Assembly: GCA_964626055.1 (NCBI GenBank) | Contig: CAZVDF010000002.1 | Location: 1-64,000, forward strand | Length of the DNA stretch: 64,000 nucleotides | Origin: JAFGSG01 sp964626055 | GTDB lineage: Bacteria > Spirochaetota > UBA4802 > JAFGDQ01 | Direction: 5' to 3' | Shown here: positions 54,683-63,822 of the stretch, piece by piece | Numbering within the stretch: position 1 is the first letter of the stretch | Layout: each line of letters opens with the position of its first letter | Translations under genes and position numbers: made by a program | The notes under the pieces: generated by a model | The model's database searches: none | What the model was told of the DNA's origin: nothing | What the model saw: the letters and a program-made list of their open reading frames with translations, nothing else

Positions 54683-55804
54683 CGGCAACGGGCCGAAGTA
54701 CTGATAAAAATAACACTTTATTCTACCGTTATAAAGCTTCCTGTTCCTGGTTGCCGTTTTGCCGAAATATTTCTGAAATTCCGGATGCGAAGTCAGTATG
54801 AAAAATGACCATGTATCCAGTTTTAAGAATATTTTTCCCATGGATCTGTACAGATTCTCCGTGCTTTCCTTTGTTCCCAGCCTTTCGCCGTAAGGAGGAT
54901 TTGTTATAACACATCCGAATTTCCTTTTGGAACTGAATTCTTCAACAGGTTTTTTCTGAAAAGTAATATATTTATCGACTCCTGCATTTTCTGCGTTTGC
55001 TACCGCTTGCCTGAATACAGTGATATCCATATCGGAAGCGAATATTTCGAGAGGTTGATCAATTATCTTCTGTGCCGCGTCATCGCGCATTGCCTGCCAG
55101 ATCTTCCTGGGCAGAGTCGGCCAGGTTTCGGATACGAAAGTTCTTTTAAGACCGGGAGCGATGTTCCGGCCGATCAAAGCCGCTTCGATCGCAATAGTTC
55201 CGGAACCGCACAGCGGATCTGCAAGAAGACGTTTACGATCCCATCTGCTCAGCTTGACAAGCGCCGCTGCAAGAGTCTCGCGCAATGGCGCTTCGCCTCT
55301 GATTTCCCCGTATCCGCGCTTATGCAGCCCGTCTCCGCTGGTATCAACGGTGAGTGTCGCATTGTCTTTTAAAAGTCCTATCTCTATTTTATAGACGGGA
55401 CCTGTTTCGCTGAACAAAGATCTGTCATATTTACGCTTCATCCCTTCTATTACTGCTTTCTTAACGATTGACTGGCAATCCGGAACGCTGTATAGTTTAG
55501 ATCTGACGGATTTGCCGGTTACGTGCATTACGCCGTTCTCCGGAATCAGCCTTTCCCATTTAACCGCAAGCGAACCCTGAAAAAGCTGTTCAAAGTCGGT
55601 CGCTTTAAACTCGGCTAATCTTATAAGCACCCGGTCGGCGCATCTAAGCCATAAATTGCATCGCGCGATATCGACTTCGTCACCGGTAAATATCACCCTG
55701 CCGTCTTCCGTCTTAAGATCGCTGTAACCTAGCTCTCTCAGCTCCGAAGCGACAACAGATTCAAGACCGAAGGCGCTCGTCGCTATTAAAGTATAACTGG
55801 GCAT
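54677..55804 (-). CDS. Class I SAM-dependent RNA methyltransferase (RlmL/YpsC type)
   Basis: This 375-residue protein has an N-terminal THUMP-containing region (~1-160; LIATSAFGLESVVASELRELGY, ALAEF-like LIRLAEFKATDFEQLFQG), then the methyltransferase domain with LADPLCGSGTIAIEAALIG (SAM loop) and VITNPPYGERLG (catalytic NPPY). This is the 23S rRNA m2G2445-type enzyme family. It moves a methyl group to N2 of guanosine. The second methyltransferase domain of E. coli RlmL is absent. The stop codon is supplied by a repeat fragment. Confidence 0.88.
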   Translation of the reverse strand: MPSYTLIATSAFGLESVVASELRELGYSDLKTEDGRVIFTGDEVDIARCNLWLRCADRVLIRLAEFKATDFEQLFQGSLAVKWERLIPENGVMHVTGKSVRSKLYSVPDCQSIVKKAVIEGMKRKYDRSLFSETGPVYKIEIGLLKDNATLTVDTSGDGLHKRGYGEIRGEAPLRETLAAALVKLSRWDRKRLLADPLCGSGTIAIEAALIGRNIAPGLKRTFVSETWPTLPRKIWQAMRDDAAQKIIDQPLEIFASDMDITVFRQAVANAENAGVDKYITFQKKPVEEFSSKRKFGCVITNPPYGERLGTKESTENLYRSMGKIFLKLDTWSFFILTSHPEFQKYFGKTATRNRKLYNGRIKCYFYQYFGPLPK

Positions 55805-55863
55805 TTATTTGTTAAAATCAAAATATAATATTATAGCTAAAGCTTTTAAAAATTTTATTCACT

Positions 55864-55935
55864 TAAAAGTGCGTTCCAAAACCTATCATTAATGCATAAA
55901 TTCGTATTACAACCCAGAATTATGTGTTCGGAGCC
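55864..55935. repeat. Copy of the dispersed TIR element (left end intact)
   Basis: The left end at 55864-55886 is identical over 23 bases to 40701-40723. The inner part to 55935 (CATTAATGCATAAATTCG ... GTGTTCGGAGCC) matches the copy at 51541-51591. The right inverted end is not recognisable, so the element looks truncated. It lies between the methyltransferase and YchF-like genes. Confidence 0.6.
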
Positions 55936-55961
55936 ATATTTTTGCTGTCTATAAAAAATAT

Positions 55962-57029
55962 TCAGACATTAAAACGAAAGCTGATAATATCGCCGTCGCC
56001 TATCGTGTAATCTCTTCCCATTATATAATATTTTCCAGCCTGTTTCAGCTTTTCTTCGCTGCCGTATCCGGCAAAATCGTCATACTTCATGACCTCGGCC
56101 CTTATAAAACCGCGTTCAATGTCGGAATGTATCGCGCCGGCAGCTTCGGGAGCCGGCGATCCTTTCCTTATTAGCCACTGCTTTACTTCATCTTCTCCAA
56201 CGGTAAAGAATGATATCAGGCCGAGAGCATCCATACACAGACTGGAAAGCTGATTCACGGCCGATTCACTTATACCGGAAGCAGACATGAAATCAGCGCG
56301 TTCTTCTTCAGATTCGAGAGCCTGGATCTCTGATTCCAGCTTTGCCGATATCTGCATAATTTCTATTCTATGCGAATTGTATTTTGATGCAAGTCTATCT
56401 TTTAAGTTCATATCCGATAATTCATTATCACCGGTATTAATAACTACTATCATTTCCTTTAAGGTAATAAAAGGATAACTTGATATTACTTTCCGTTCTT
56501 CTTCGGATATTACGCATGTTCTCAGCGGCAAATCGTTTTCCAGATGCTGTTTAAAGCTAATAAGCAGTGTTTCCTCTTTTTTGTATTGATCGGCGCCGGG
56601 TTTTTTTAGATTTTTAACGATTCTCTCCATTCGCTTTTCAATAAATAAAAGATCGTGAAGAATAAGTTCGCTGATTATTTCTTCAGTATCGCGCTCCGGG
56701 TTCACGGATCCGTTTACATGATAGATAGACTCATCTTTAAAGGATCTGACGACAAAGCATATTGCATCCAGGTTGGCAATATCCTTAAAAATACTTCCTT
56801 CCTGGATTATACGTTTATCAAGATCCGGCATAAGCTCCATGGAAATCTGTGCAGGAGCATTTTTTTTCGGTTTATAAAGAGCCGATAAAAAAGCAAACCT
56901 GTTGTCCCGTATTTCAGCAATCCCTGGAATTGATTTTTGTTCAGCGGATATAACGGTATGTACTCCTGTTAACAGCTTGAATAAAGTTTTCTTTCCGCTA
57001 TTTGGCAGGCCGATTATGCCGATCTTCAT
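55962..57029 (-). CDS. YchF/OLA1-like protein with altered P-loop and switch motif
   Basis: This 355-residue protein matches YchF in overall layout: N-terminal G domain, a helical insert, and the C-terminal TGS/DUF933 part (FFTVGEDEVKQWLIRKGSPAPEAAG, FIRAEVMKYDDFAGYGS, DYTIGDGDIISFRFNV). The P-loop reads GLPNSGKKT, so Lys14 replaces the Ser/Thr that should bind Mg. The DxAG switch motif reads MELMPDLD. NTGD is present where the base-recognition motif should be. It is thus a divergent YchF that may bind nucleotide poorly. It stands alone on its strand. Confidence 0.8.
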   Translation of the reverse strand: MKIGIIGLPNSGKKTLFKLLTGVHTVISAEQKSIPGIAEIRDNRFAFLSALYKPKKNAPAQISMELMPDLDKRIIQEGSIFKDIANLDAICFVVRSFKDESIYHVNGSVNPERDTEEIISELILHDLLFIEKRMERIVKNLKKPGADQYKKEETLLISFKQHLENDLPLRTCVISEEERKVISSYPFITLKEMIVVINTGDNELSDMNLKDRLASKYNSHRIEIMQISAKLESEIQALESEEERADFMSASGISESAVNQLSSLCMDALGLISFFTVGEDEVKQWLIRKGSPAPEAAGAIHSDIERGFIRAEVMKYDDFAGYGSEEKLKQAGKYYIMGRDYTIGDGDIISFRFNV

Positions 57030-57160
57030 CTTGATTATCCTTTATTATATTTTAGTTTGTTCTTGAATCGATTTGTCAAAATATTTTAATGATCATTAAA
57101 TTGCCAGAATAATTTAACGATTATTATAACTCATTTTAAAAATATTGTTTTAAAATATTA

Positions 57161-57189
57161 TGTTGACTTTTGGATAAAAATCGACTTTT
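57161..57189 (+). promoter_or_regulatory. Likely promoter of panB
   Basis: TTGACT at 57161-57166 and TTTTAT at 57184-57189 are separated by 17 bases, in an AT-rich region about 90 bases before the panB ATG. Nothing else is seen in the 57030-57280 gap. Confidence 0.4.
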
Positions 57190-57280
57190 ATTTAATATGT
57201 ATGGTTCCGTTTCATTCTATTCATGAACAAAACTTTTTCTAAGATAACATTATGAAAAAATTCAATATTGGGGAATACCT

Positions 57281-58135
57281 ATGACCAATAAAAGCGCAGA
57301 ACGGAAAAAAATCTCTCCGATGTTTTTAAAATCGAAAAAGAGCAAGGGCGAAAAAATAACGATGCTTACTGCATACGATTATTCTATAGCAGGGATGCTT
57401 GACGGAGCCGGGATTGACACAATACTCGTCGGCGATTCCCTGGGCAATGTTGTCCTAGGTTATGACACTACAACGCCGGTAACAATGGAAGAAATGCTTC
57501 ATCACTGCAAAGCCGTTCACCGGGGCGTAAAATATGCATTCCTGATCGGAGACATGCCGTTCATGTCTTATCACATCACAATAGAAGACGCAAAAAAAAA
57601 TTCAGGACGCTTTATAAAAGAAGCCGGATGTGACGCTGTTAAACTTGAAGGCGGGGTCGATATGGCGGATACGGTATACAGTATAGTAAAAATGGGGATT
57701 CCGGTAGTGGGACATATAGGTTATACCCCGCAGACAGCAGGCGCGCTGGACGGAGTTGTACAGGGCAAAGATATGGAAAATGCGCAGTATCAGCTTGATT
57801 CTGCCATAGCTCTCGAGGAAGCAGGTGCAACAATGATCGTGCTCGAATGCGTTCCAGAAATGCTCGCAAAGCTTATAACGGAAACAATAAATATTCCGAC
57901 AATAGGGATCGGGGCAGGCGCATATTGCGACGGACAGGTACTTGTAATCAACGATATGCTCGGACTATTCAATAGGTTTGTTCCGAAATTCGTTAAGCAA
58001 TACGCAAAATTATATCCTCTGATTGAAGAGGCAGTAACATCGTACATAAAGGAAGTTAATAGAGGGGATTTTCCGAAGCAGGAACATTCATTTAAAATCG
58101 ATGAAACCATTTTAATGAAATTAAAAAAAAGTTAA
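57281..58135 (+). CDS. panB: 3-methyl-2-oxobutanoate hydroxymethyltransferase
   Basis: This 284-residue protein has the PanB motifs MLTAYDYSIAGMLDGAGID, LVGDSLGNVVLG, TMEEMLHHCKAVHRG, VKLEGG, GHIGYTPQ and GIGAGAYCDGQVLVINDMLG. It makes ketopantoate from ketoisovalerate and methylene-tetrahydrofolate, the first step of pantothenate synthesis. panC and panD are not adjacent, so other steps must be encoded elsewhere. The 118-base gap downstream holds the hairpin at 58200-58224. Confidence 0.96.
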   Translation: MTNKSAERKKISPMFLKSKKSKGEKITMLTAYDYSIAGMLDGAGIDTILVGDSLGNVVLGYDTTTPVTMEEMLHHCKAVHRGVKYAFLIGDMPFMSYHITIEDAKKNSGRFIKEAGCDAVKLEGGVDMADTVYSIVKMGIPVVGHIGYTPQTAGALDGVVQGKDMENAQYQLDSAIALEEAGATMIVLECVPEMLAKLITETINIPTIGIGAGAYCDGQVLVINDMLGLFNRFVPKFVKQYAKLYPLIEEAVTSYIKEVNRGDFPKQEHSFKIDETILMKLKKS

Positions 58136-58199
58136 GCAGGAATTATTATTTTTCTTTTAAAATAATAATTTTAAAAAGTCGATAATTATAGTACATGCG

Positions 58200-58224
58200 G
58201 GGGCGATTCATACAAGGTCGCCCC
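58200..58224. terminator. Hairpin after panB, possible terminator or GC palindrome
   Basis: GGGGCGA (58200-58206) pairs with TCGCCCC (58218-58224) around an 11-base loop. There is no T-run after the stem on the plus strand, so intrinsic termination is weakly supported. Confidence 0.4.
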
Positions 58225-58253
58225 TGATTACATTCAGCTAAGAAAAAATTTCA

Positions 58254-58775
58254 ATGGCCGTTAAAGCGCGAAAAATTAACTTTTTATTGTTCTGCTGTCT
58301 TCTATTATTGCCCGGAGCAGTCCTGTACGCGCAGACTGGAAATATACAACCCCAGACAAAAGACTTAAAAACCGATCTTAAAAAATTTTCCGATGATACC
58401 GCTTATGAAAATGCCAATCAGTTCTTTAAGCTCAGGAATTATAACCTGGCTCTGGAACTTTTTACGGAGTACCTTGAGATTTATTTGAACGGAATACACA
58501 GGAAGGAAGCCAATAAAAAGATCGCCCTTATTTATTTTGAACAATTCAACTACATAAAATCCATAAAGATATTTAATTCTATTTATGAAGAATTCAGTAA
58601 TTCGGAGGAAGGGATTGAAGCTTACTTTATGACTGGAATCTGCTATCAGAAAATGGGATTTTTTGAGAACGCCAAACGTATTTTTAAATCGATTACAGAA
58701 GAATACCCTGAATCCAGTTTCAATCCCCATGCAAAAATGAAGCTGGATCTGATAGAAATACTTGAAAAGGGTTAA
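58254..58775 (+). CDS. Secreted TPR protein (YbgF/BamD-like repeats)
   Basis: This 173-residue protein has a signal peptide (~9-26, NFLLFCCLLLLPGAVLYAQ) with a likely cut at YAQ. The rest consists of three TPR units (ANQFFKLRNYNLALELFTEYLEIY, KKIALIYFEQFNYIKSIKIFNSIYEEF, YFMTGICYQKMGFFENAKRIFKSITEEYPES). The pattern with EEYPES resembles YbgF/CpoB and BamD, which act in outer-membrane upkeep. No Tol-Pal or Bam gene is beside it, so the exact role is open. Confidence 0.7.
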   Translation: MAVKARKINFLLFCCLLLLPGAVLYAQTGNIQPQTKDLKTDLKKFSDDTAYENANQFFKLRNYNLALELFTEYLEIYLNGIHRKEANKKIALIYFEQFNYIKSIKIFNSIYEEFSNSEEGIEAYFMTGICYQKMGFFENAKRIFKSITEEYPESSFNPHAKMKLDLIEILEKG

Positions 58776-58849
58776 ATTTCATCCGGACAAAGGCACTGTG
58801 TCACATTTGAAATTACCCGCAGAATGATTTTCTAAAAAATTGAAATGTA

Positions 58850-59239
58850 TTATATTCCTGTAATTATTTTTCCGCCGGTTCCGGGAGTAATTATTTTTGA
58901 CTCCTTTATCGGCTCACCTTTAGGATCCGAGATCGTATTCTGAATTTGTATCATCATGTTATAAAAATATGTCTGCGTGGCAATAAACTCTTTAATCAGC
59001 TGATTTTGCGAAACTTTTTCGCTCAGCTCGGTTATTTTTTTCTTTTCCTCAACCTCGATAGGACGTCCTGAAGATTCCTTTTCCTGGAATTCCTGAGTCG
59101 CTTTGGCATATTCTTCAAGCAAACTCTTGGCCTCCTTATCGTTATCTATTTTTTTTGAGATTTCCTCAAATCTGACTGATAAGTCCGAACCTTTGATCAT
59201 TAGACCAAGCTCATTGGCTTTTTTCAATATTTCTTCCAT
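58850..59239 (-). CDS. YlbF-family protein
   Basis: This 129-residue helical protein fits the YlbF/YmcA (Com_YlbF) family: KKANELGLMIKGSDLSVRFEE, then DNDKEAKSLLEEYAKATQEFQEKE and SQNQLIKEFIATQTYFYNMMIQIQNTIS. The Gram-positive members form a complex that stimulates RNase Y and phosphorelay signalling. Here the partner genes are absent. The C-terminal ~30 residues (PGTGGKIITGI) are a flexible tail. GGAGGT lies at ideal distance before the ATG. It follows the acyl-CoA dehydrogenase gene by 39 bases. Confidence 0.75.
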   Translation of the reverse strand: MEEILKKANELGLMIKGSDLSVRFEEISKKIDNDKEAKSLLEEYAKATQEFQEKESSGRPIEVEEKKKITELSEKVSQNQLIKEFIATQTYFYNMMIQIQNTISDPKGEPIKESKIITPGTGGKIITGI

Positions 59240-59278
59240 CTATCGTACCTCCGGTGAAGCATCTTAACCTGGCAATAT

Positions 59279-61150
59279 CTATGCAGGCATTTCTTCTCCA
59301 AATGAAATATCCTCTATTTCCAGCGCGTCAATATCATTATTTATTATCGTTTCGATCTTGGATCTCTGGATCGGCAGCACCTTTGTAATAAAGAATCTAG
59401 CTGAATGTATCTTACCGGAATAAAAAGCGGCATCTTTATTATCTTTTATAACCTTTAATTTGTCTTCTTTGCTCTTGGCTTTTTTCGCAAAATAAATTTC
59501 ACTCAGCTTTTTATACGCTATCATCAGCTGTCTGAAATGCATCCAGCCTAGCAAGGTATCTCCTACAGCATCGAGAAAAGGCGTTGCGCACAGATATGCT
59601 TCATGGACTTTTCCTTCCAGTAATAACTCCTCCAGGTGCCCGGCGGCCCTTGCAATATTATTTCTCGTCTTTTTTACTATCTCGGCATACTGAATATGCA
59701 ATTCTTCTTTACAGCCCTCATCGACCGACTTGTCAATTTCTCCCAGGATGAATTTAAATATTTTCCCGCCATCCATTGTCAGTTTTCTTCCAAGCAGATC
59801 CATGGCCTGAATCCCGTTAGTACCTTCATATATCGAAGTTATTTTAGCGTCTCTGGCGAACTGCTCGACCTTATAGTCGCGGCAATAGCCGTATCCGCCG
59901 TAAGTCTGGATCGCCTGTTCGCAGATATCGTATGCCCAGTCTGTGGAATATGCCTTGCAAACAGGTGTTAAAAAATCAACAACACCCCCGTAAAGCGTTT
60001 TCATATCTTCATCAGACGCCGAATTTTTCAAGTCATTGCAAAAAGCTGTATAATAGATCAGCGCCCTGAGGCCTTCAACATAAGATTTCATCCACAGAAG
60101 ATTTCGGCGGATATCCGGATGTTTTATTATCGGTATCTGTTCGGTCGATGACCCCTTCTTATTTATATCCGGGCCCTGCAGTCTCTGCCTGGCGTAGTTT
60201 AAAGCATGTAAATATGCGGTCGAAGAAATGCCCAATCCCTGAATAGCGACATTGAAACGCTCTTCATTCATCATGTTGAACATTATTTTAACTCCCTGCC
60301 TCGGTTCCCCGAGAATCTCGCCTATGCATTCATCATTATCTCCGAAACTGAGTTGAGTGGTGGCAAGAGATTTAATGCCCATTTTCTTTTCCATCCCCGG
60401 GCAATAAACATCGTTCGGTTCCCCGATGCTGCCGTCCTCTTTAACATTGAACTTGGGAACAATAAAAATGGAAATACCCTTAATATTCTTAGGATCGCCT
60501 TCTATCCTCGCAAGCACCATATGAACATTATTGGGTTTACCGTTATGCTCTCCGCCTGAAATAAATATTTTCTGTCCGTATATTTTATAGCGAATATCGT
60601 CGATTTTCACTGCTTTGGATGTAATCGCAAACAAATCGCTCCCGCCGTTCGATTCAGTCAGGCACATTGTCCCGTTCCATTCAAAAGAGTATAATTTTTT
60701 CATATATCTTCTCTTCTGATCTTCGGTACCGAAGAGCTCTATCATCTTGCCGGCTCCGTGAGTAAGTATGCTGTAAGTTGTAAGCGCAAGGTTGGCTCCG
60801 AACAATACTTCATGAGCTGCCGCAAACAAAACCATAGGCAATCCATGACCTCCCGAATGCACGCTGTCGCTCATGGACAGCCATCCCGCATCGGCAAATT
60901 CTTTAAGCGCGTTGCAAATCTGAGGAGCGAGAGTCACTTTACCGTTTTCCCATTTCGGACTGTTTTCATCGCCTTCCCTGTTCACAGGCGCAAGTACATT
61001 CTCCGAAAATTTAATTACATGCTCAATAATCATATTGAATTCATCTTTTGAGCAGTGTCCGAATTTCTCCGTCTTTGTCAGCCGTTCAATATCCAATTGC
61101 TCGTAAAGAACAAATTCCATATCTCTCTTTTCAACAAGTAAATTAGCCAT
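59279..61150 (-). CDS. Acyl-CoA dehydrogenase (long form)
   Basis: This 623-residue protein has the family motifs MCLTESNGGSDLFAITSKA (FAD contact), YKIYGQKIFISGGEHN and, near the C-terminus, QTYGGYGYCRDYKVEQFARDAKITSIYEGTNGIQAMDLLGRK with the catalytic Glu in YEGTNGIQ. The extra C-terminal ~150 residues are usual for the long form. It introduces the first double bond in acyl-CoA breakdown and passes electrons to ETF, whose genes lie 1.7 kb away (62855-64000). Between them sit the bactofilin and OMP genes on the opposite strand. AGGAAG precedes the ATG. Confidence 0.93.
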   Translation of the reverse strand: MANLLVEKRDMEFVLYEQLDIERLTKTEKFGHCSKDEFNMIIEHVIKFSENVLAPVNREGDENSPKWENGKVTLAPQICNALKEFADAGWLSMSDSVHSGGHGLPMVLFAAAHEVLFGANLALTTYSILTHGAGKMIELFGTEDQKRRYMKKLYSFEWNGTMCLTESNGGSDLFAITSKAVKIDDIRYKIYGQKIFISGGEHNGKPNNVHMVLARIEGDPKNIKGISIFIVPKFNVKEDGSIGEPNDVYCPGMEKKMGIKSLATTQLSFGDNDECIGEILGEPRQGVKIMFNMMNEERFNVAIQGLGISSTAYLHALNYARQRLQGPDINKKGSSTEQIPIIKHPDIRRNLLWMKSYVEGLRALIYYTAFCNDLKNSASDEDMKTLYGGVVDFLTPVCKAYSTDWAYDICEQAIQTYGGYGYCRDYKVEQFARDAKITSIYEGTNGIQAMDLLGRKLTMDGGKIFKFILGEIDKSVDEGCKEELHIQYAEIVKKTRNNIARAAGHLEELLLEGKVHEAYLCATPFLDAVGDTLLGWMHFRQLMIAYKKLSEIYFAKKAKSKEDKLKVIKDNKDAAFYSGKIHSARFFITKVLPIQRSKIETIINNDIDALEIEDISFGEEMPA

Positions 61151-61601
61151 GTTCTTCCTGTTCTGTTATTGATCTTTTTTCATAAAATTATATTAATATA
61201 ACGACAACGAATTCTGATTTGCCGTTGCAAAAATGTTTTTAATAATTTTGCTATTAATACAAACGTTGCATCAGTTCTCTTTGAGACAGCCGCCCGGTAT
61301 ATTCTTGAATAAACCATTCGAAAAGACATAAATGGCAAAACTATTTATCCGGATTCATTTTGCAAGCAAATTTTCATTTAAAAATTAAATATATATAACT
61401 TCATGTACTATTTTTTTACCAAATACGCAAAAATTATTTTCAGGAAAATATAATATTCATCGAACTCCAGCTCTCTTGATAATGATTATATTTTTCTCAA
61501 GAATCACGGTAAAACCAATTCAATAATTGATCTGATTTAAATAAATGCTATGGATTTATCAGTTTATTGCCTATAATTCCAAGCGAATAATTCGAATATA
61601 T

Positions 61602-61629
61602 TTGACATATTTAATACAATTATTATTAT
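61602..61629 (+). promoter_or_regulatory. Likely promoter of the bactofilin operon
   Basis: TTGACA at 61602-61607 and TATTAT at 61624-61629 are 16 bases apart, about 53 bases before the bactofilin ATG. The remainder of the 61151-61682 gap is AT-rich with no gene seen. Confidence 0.55.
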
Positions 61630-61682
61630 CTTACGCGTATATCAGTAATAGATGAAATTTTAATGATCTTACAGAGGCACGG

Positions 61683-62045
61683 ATGACAGAAATTAACGAA
61701 ATAGTTGAAGATGAGAATAAAATTGATACTGTGATCGCTGATGATATAGAATTCCGGGGCAAAATAATTTTTAAAAATTCCTTAAAAATAAAAGGATTTT
61801 TTGAAGGCCAGATCGAGACCGACGGGCATTTAATAATCGGCCAGGAAGCCAGTGTGAGCTCCGACATAAAAGCAGGCATCGTATCCGTTAACGGTGAAGT
61901 ATCCGGAAGCATTAAAGCAAATAAATCCGTTGAGCTTTTTGACAACAGCAAAGTAAATTGTGATCTTGTAACTCCGGATATATATATCGAAAAAGGATGT
62001 TTGTTCAACGGTACATGCATAATGAAAGCAAAAAATGAATCATAA
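61683..62045 (+). CDS. Bactofilin-family cytoskeletal protein
   Basis: This 120-residue protein has a short disordered start, then a right-handed beta-helix core: KIIFKNSLKIKGFFEGQIETDGHLIIGQEASVSSDIKAG, VNGEVSGSIKANKSVELF and VTPDIYIEKGCLFNGTCIM. These GxIxxxGxLxIG-like steps are the bactofilin hallmark. Bactofilins polymerise without nucleotide at the inner membrane and place wall enzymes or envelope proteins. The next gene starts within its last ten bases, so the two are co-translated. The partner M23 peptidase often found beside bactofilins is not adjacent here. Confidence 0.9.
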   Translation: MTEINEIVEDENKIDTVIADDIEFRGKIIFKNSLKIKGFFEGQIETDGHLIIGQEASVSSDIKAGIVSVNGEVSGSIKANKSVELFDNSKVNCDLVTPDIYIEKGCLFNGTCIMKAKNES

Positions 62046-62739
62046 ATTTCTAAAATATGCTGCACCCGGAAAATCACTGATTATTATCGCAGTTGCGATT
62101 TTTCTATTTCAATTCCACTTTCCGGACTTACTTAAAGCCGAAGAGACGCCAAGAATAAATATGGGGATTGGAGGCCTTTTCGGCGTTTATGATGTTCACC
62201 ATTACGGCGATGGCGGCATGGATTGGGAACCCGGACTTGGTTACGGCGGCGGGCTTGTTTTTGAAAGGATGTTCTCAAATACTTTCGGTCTTCACTCGGG
62301 TTTGTGGTTTTATCATTTTACTCTAAAATTAAATTTTGCGGAAAATGATTCCGGCTCCGATGAGAAGATCAAGCACACGGTTAAGTCGAACATGCTCAAT
62401 TTACCGGTCTTTTTAGTCACTTCGCTTGATTCCAGCGCCGTGACTTTCAATCTGCTTGCCGGCCTCAGTTTTTCATACATCGCCCAATCTTATATGAAAC
62501 CCTCGGATGAAAATGCAAATAATTCCAGTTCGAACATTAAAAAATTTTTGGGATACGGGCAGATCGGCGCAGGGGCGGGAATAGAATTTTTGTTCAAGAT
62601 AACTAAATTTACGCGGCTTTTTATTTCGTTTGTCGGGGAATATTATTTTGTAAACTTAGTTTCGGATACGGAAGAAGGTTCGGTTGATCATCTTTATGAC
62701 GTCAACGTACGTGCAGGAATAATGCTGTGCACCTTTTAA
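62035..62739 (+). CDS. Outer-membrane beta-barrel-like protein
   Basis: This 234-residue protein has an N-terminal signal (~15-32, LIIIAVAIFLFQFHF; likely cut after KAE). The mature part has strands of the OmpA/opacity-like small barrels: GIGGLFGVYDVHHYGDGGMD, GLGYGGGLVFERMFSNTFGLHSGLWFYHFTL, LPVFLVTSL and GQIGAGAGIEFLF, ending in GIMLCTF with an aromatic residue. It is coupled to bactofilin by an 11-base overlap. A function in envelope structure is inferred from this link. An inverted-repeat terminator follows. Confidence 0.78.
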   Translation: MNHKFLKYAAPGKSLIIIAVAIFLFQFHFPDLLKAEETPRINMGIGGLFGVYDVHHYGDGGMDWEPGLGYGGGLVFERMFSNTFGLHSGLWFYHFTLKLNFAENDSGSDEKIKHTVKSNMLNLPVFLVTSLDSSAVTFNLLAGLSFSYIAQSYMKPSDENANNSSSNIKKFLGYGQIGAGAGIEFLFKITKFTRLFISFVGEYYFVNLVSDTEEGSVDHLYDVNVRAGIMLCTF

Positions 62740-62780
62740 TAAAATTCCCCGGGGCAAGCATCGAGGTATTACGCCTTGAA

Positions 62781-62816
62781 ATAAACAGACAGGGATTTAA
62801 TTCCCTGTCTGTTTAT
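62781..62816. terminator. Bidirectional intrinsic terminator
   Basis: The arms ATAAACAGACAGGGA (62781-62795) and TCCCTGTCTGTTTAT (62802-62816) form a perfect 15-bp stem with a six-base loop. T/A tracts on both ends suit both strands. It sits between the convergent OMP gene (+) and etfA (-). Confidence 0.8.
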
Positions 62817-62854
62817 TAATAAAAAAATAATACTTTCTCCGGGATATGACCGCG

Positions 62855-63811
62855 TTATTTATTTAACGACTCCAGCATAGCCGGAACAACTTCAAAAAGA
62901 TCCCCGACTATTCCGTAAGTAGCAATATTGAAAATCGGCGCTTCGGGGTCTTTGTTTATCGCAACAATACATTTTGAGCTTTTCATGCCCGCTACATGCT
63001 GAATTGCTCCGGAAATACCCAGCCCGATATATAAATCCGGGGTAACGGTTTTTCCGGATTGCCCTATCTGACGCGCATGATCCGTCCATCCGGCATCAAC
63101 AACTGCCCTCGACGCACCGTATTCGCCGTTCAGCTTCTGAGCAAGCGCAACAACTGTAGCTTTATACTTGTCAGCGTCTTTCGTTCCCCTGCCGCCAGCA
63201 ATAATGACTTTAGCCTGGGATATATCAACAGCCCCTTTTGTAGTTTCTATTGTTTCTTTAACTTTTGTTCTGACCTCGCCTATGGCAACACTTACTGGTT
63301 TAACAGTACCTGCGGCACCGGCCTGTTCCTTATCAAAAGCGCCTTTCTCTACAGTGGCGACAAATTTGTCCGTCTTAACGGTTCTCTGCTCCTGTAGCTT
63401 TCCATTATATATGTTTCTTGTGAATATTACTTTTCCGTCCTTGAATTCGGCCTTATTCACACTCGATACAATGCCTGCTCCGATTGCCAGCGCGATTTTG
63501 CCTGCATAATCCACGCCGTCGTAGCTGTGTGAGATCAATACGCCTTTTACGTCATTGCCTTCAACTACAGACTTAACTGCCTGGGCGTATGCATCGGCCG
63601 TATAAAACTCGAATTTGGCATCAACAGCCGACAAAACTTCGGGTATGTAATTGGCTAACTCTTTAGCAATACTGTCATCTTTTGCAAAAACCGCTGCAGC
63701 GGCAGTATTCCCTGAAGACGCTGCTATAGCTTTTGCAGCCTTGCAGAGCTCCAGGGTTCCGTCAGCTAATTTTCCTTTTCTATGTTCTGCTATTACAAGA
63801 ATTTTTCCCAT
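62855..63811 (-). CDS. etfA: Electron transfer flavoprotein alpha subunit
   Basis: This 318-residue protein has the ETF-alpha N-terminal fold (ILVIAEHRKGKLADGTLELCKAA) and the C-terminal FAD-binding signature: AKVIIAGGRGT, VDAGWTDHARQIGQSGKTVTPDLYIGLGISGAIQH and CIVAINKDPEAPIFNIATYGIVGD. It takes electrons from acyl-CoA dehydrogenases such as that at 59279-61150. AGGAGG lies before the ATG. The etfB gene ends 11 bases upstream on the same strand, forming an operon. Confidence 0.96.
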   Translation of the reverse strand: MGKILVIAEHRKGKLADGTLELCKAAKAIAASSGNTAAAAVFAKDDSIAKELANYIPEVLSAVDAKFEFYTADAYAQAVKSVVEGNDVKGVLISHSYDGVDYAGKIALAIGAGIVSSVNKAEFKDGKVIFTRNIYNGKLQEQRTVKTDKFVATVEKGAFDKEQAGAAGTVKPVSVAIGEVRTKVKETIETTKGAVDISQAKVIIAGGRGTKDADKYKATVVALAQKLNGEYGASRAVVDAGWTDHARQIGQSGKTVTPDLYIGLGISGAIQHVAGMKSSKCIVAINKDPEAPIFNIATYGIVGDLFEVVPAMLESLNK

Positions 63812-63822
63812 TGCTAGTCCTC

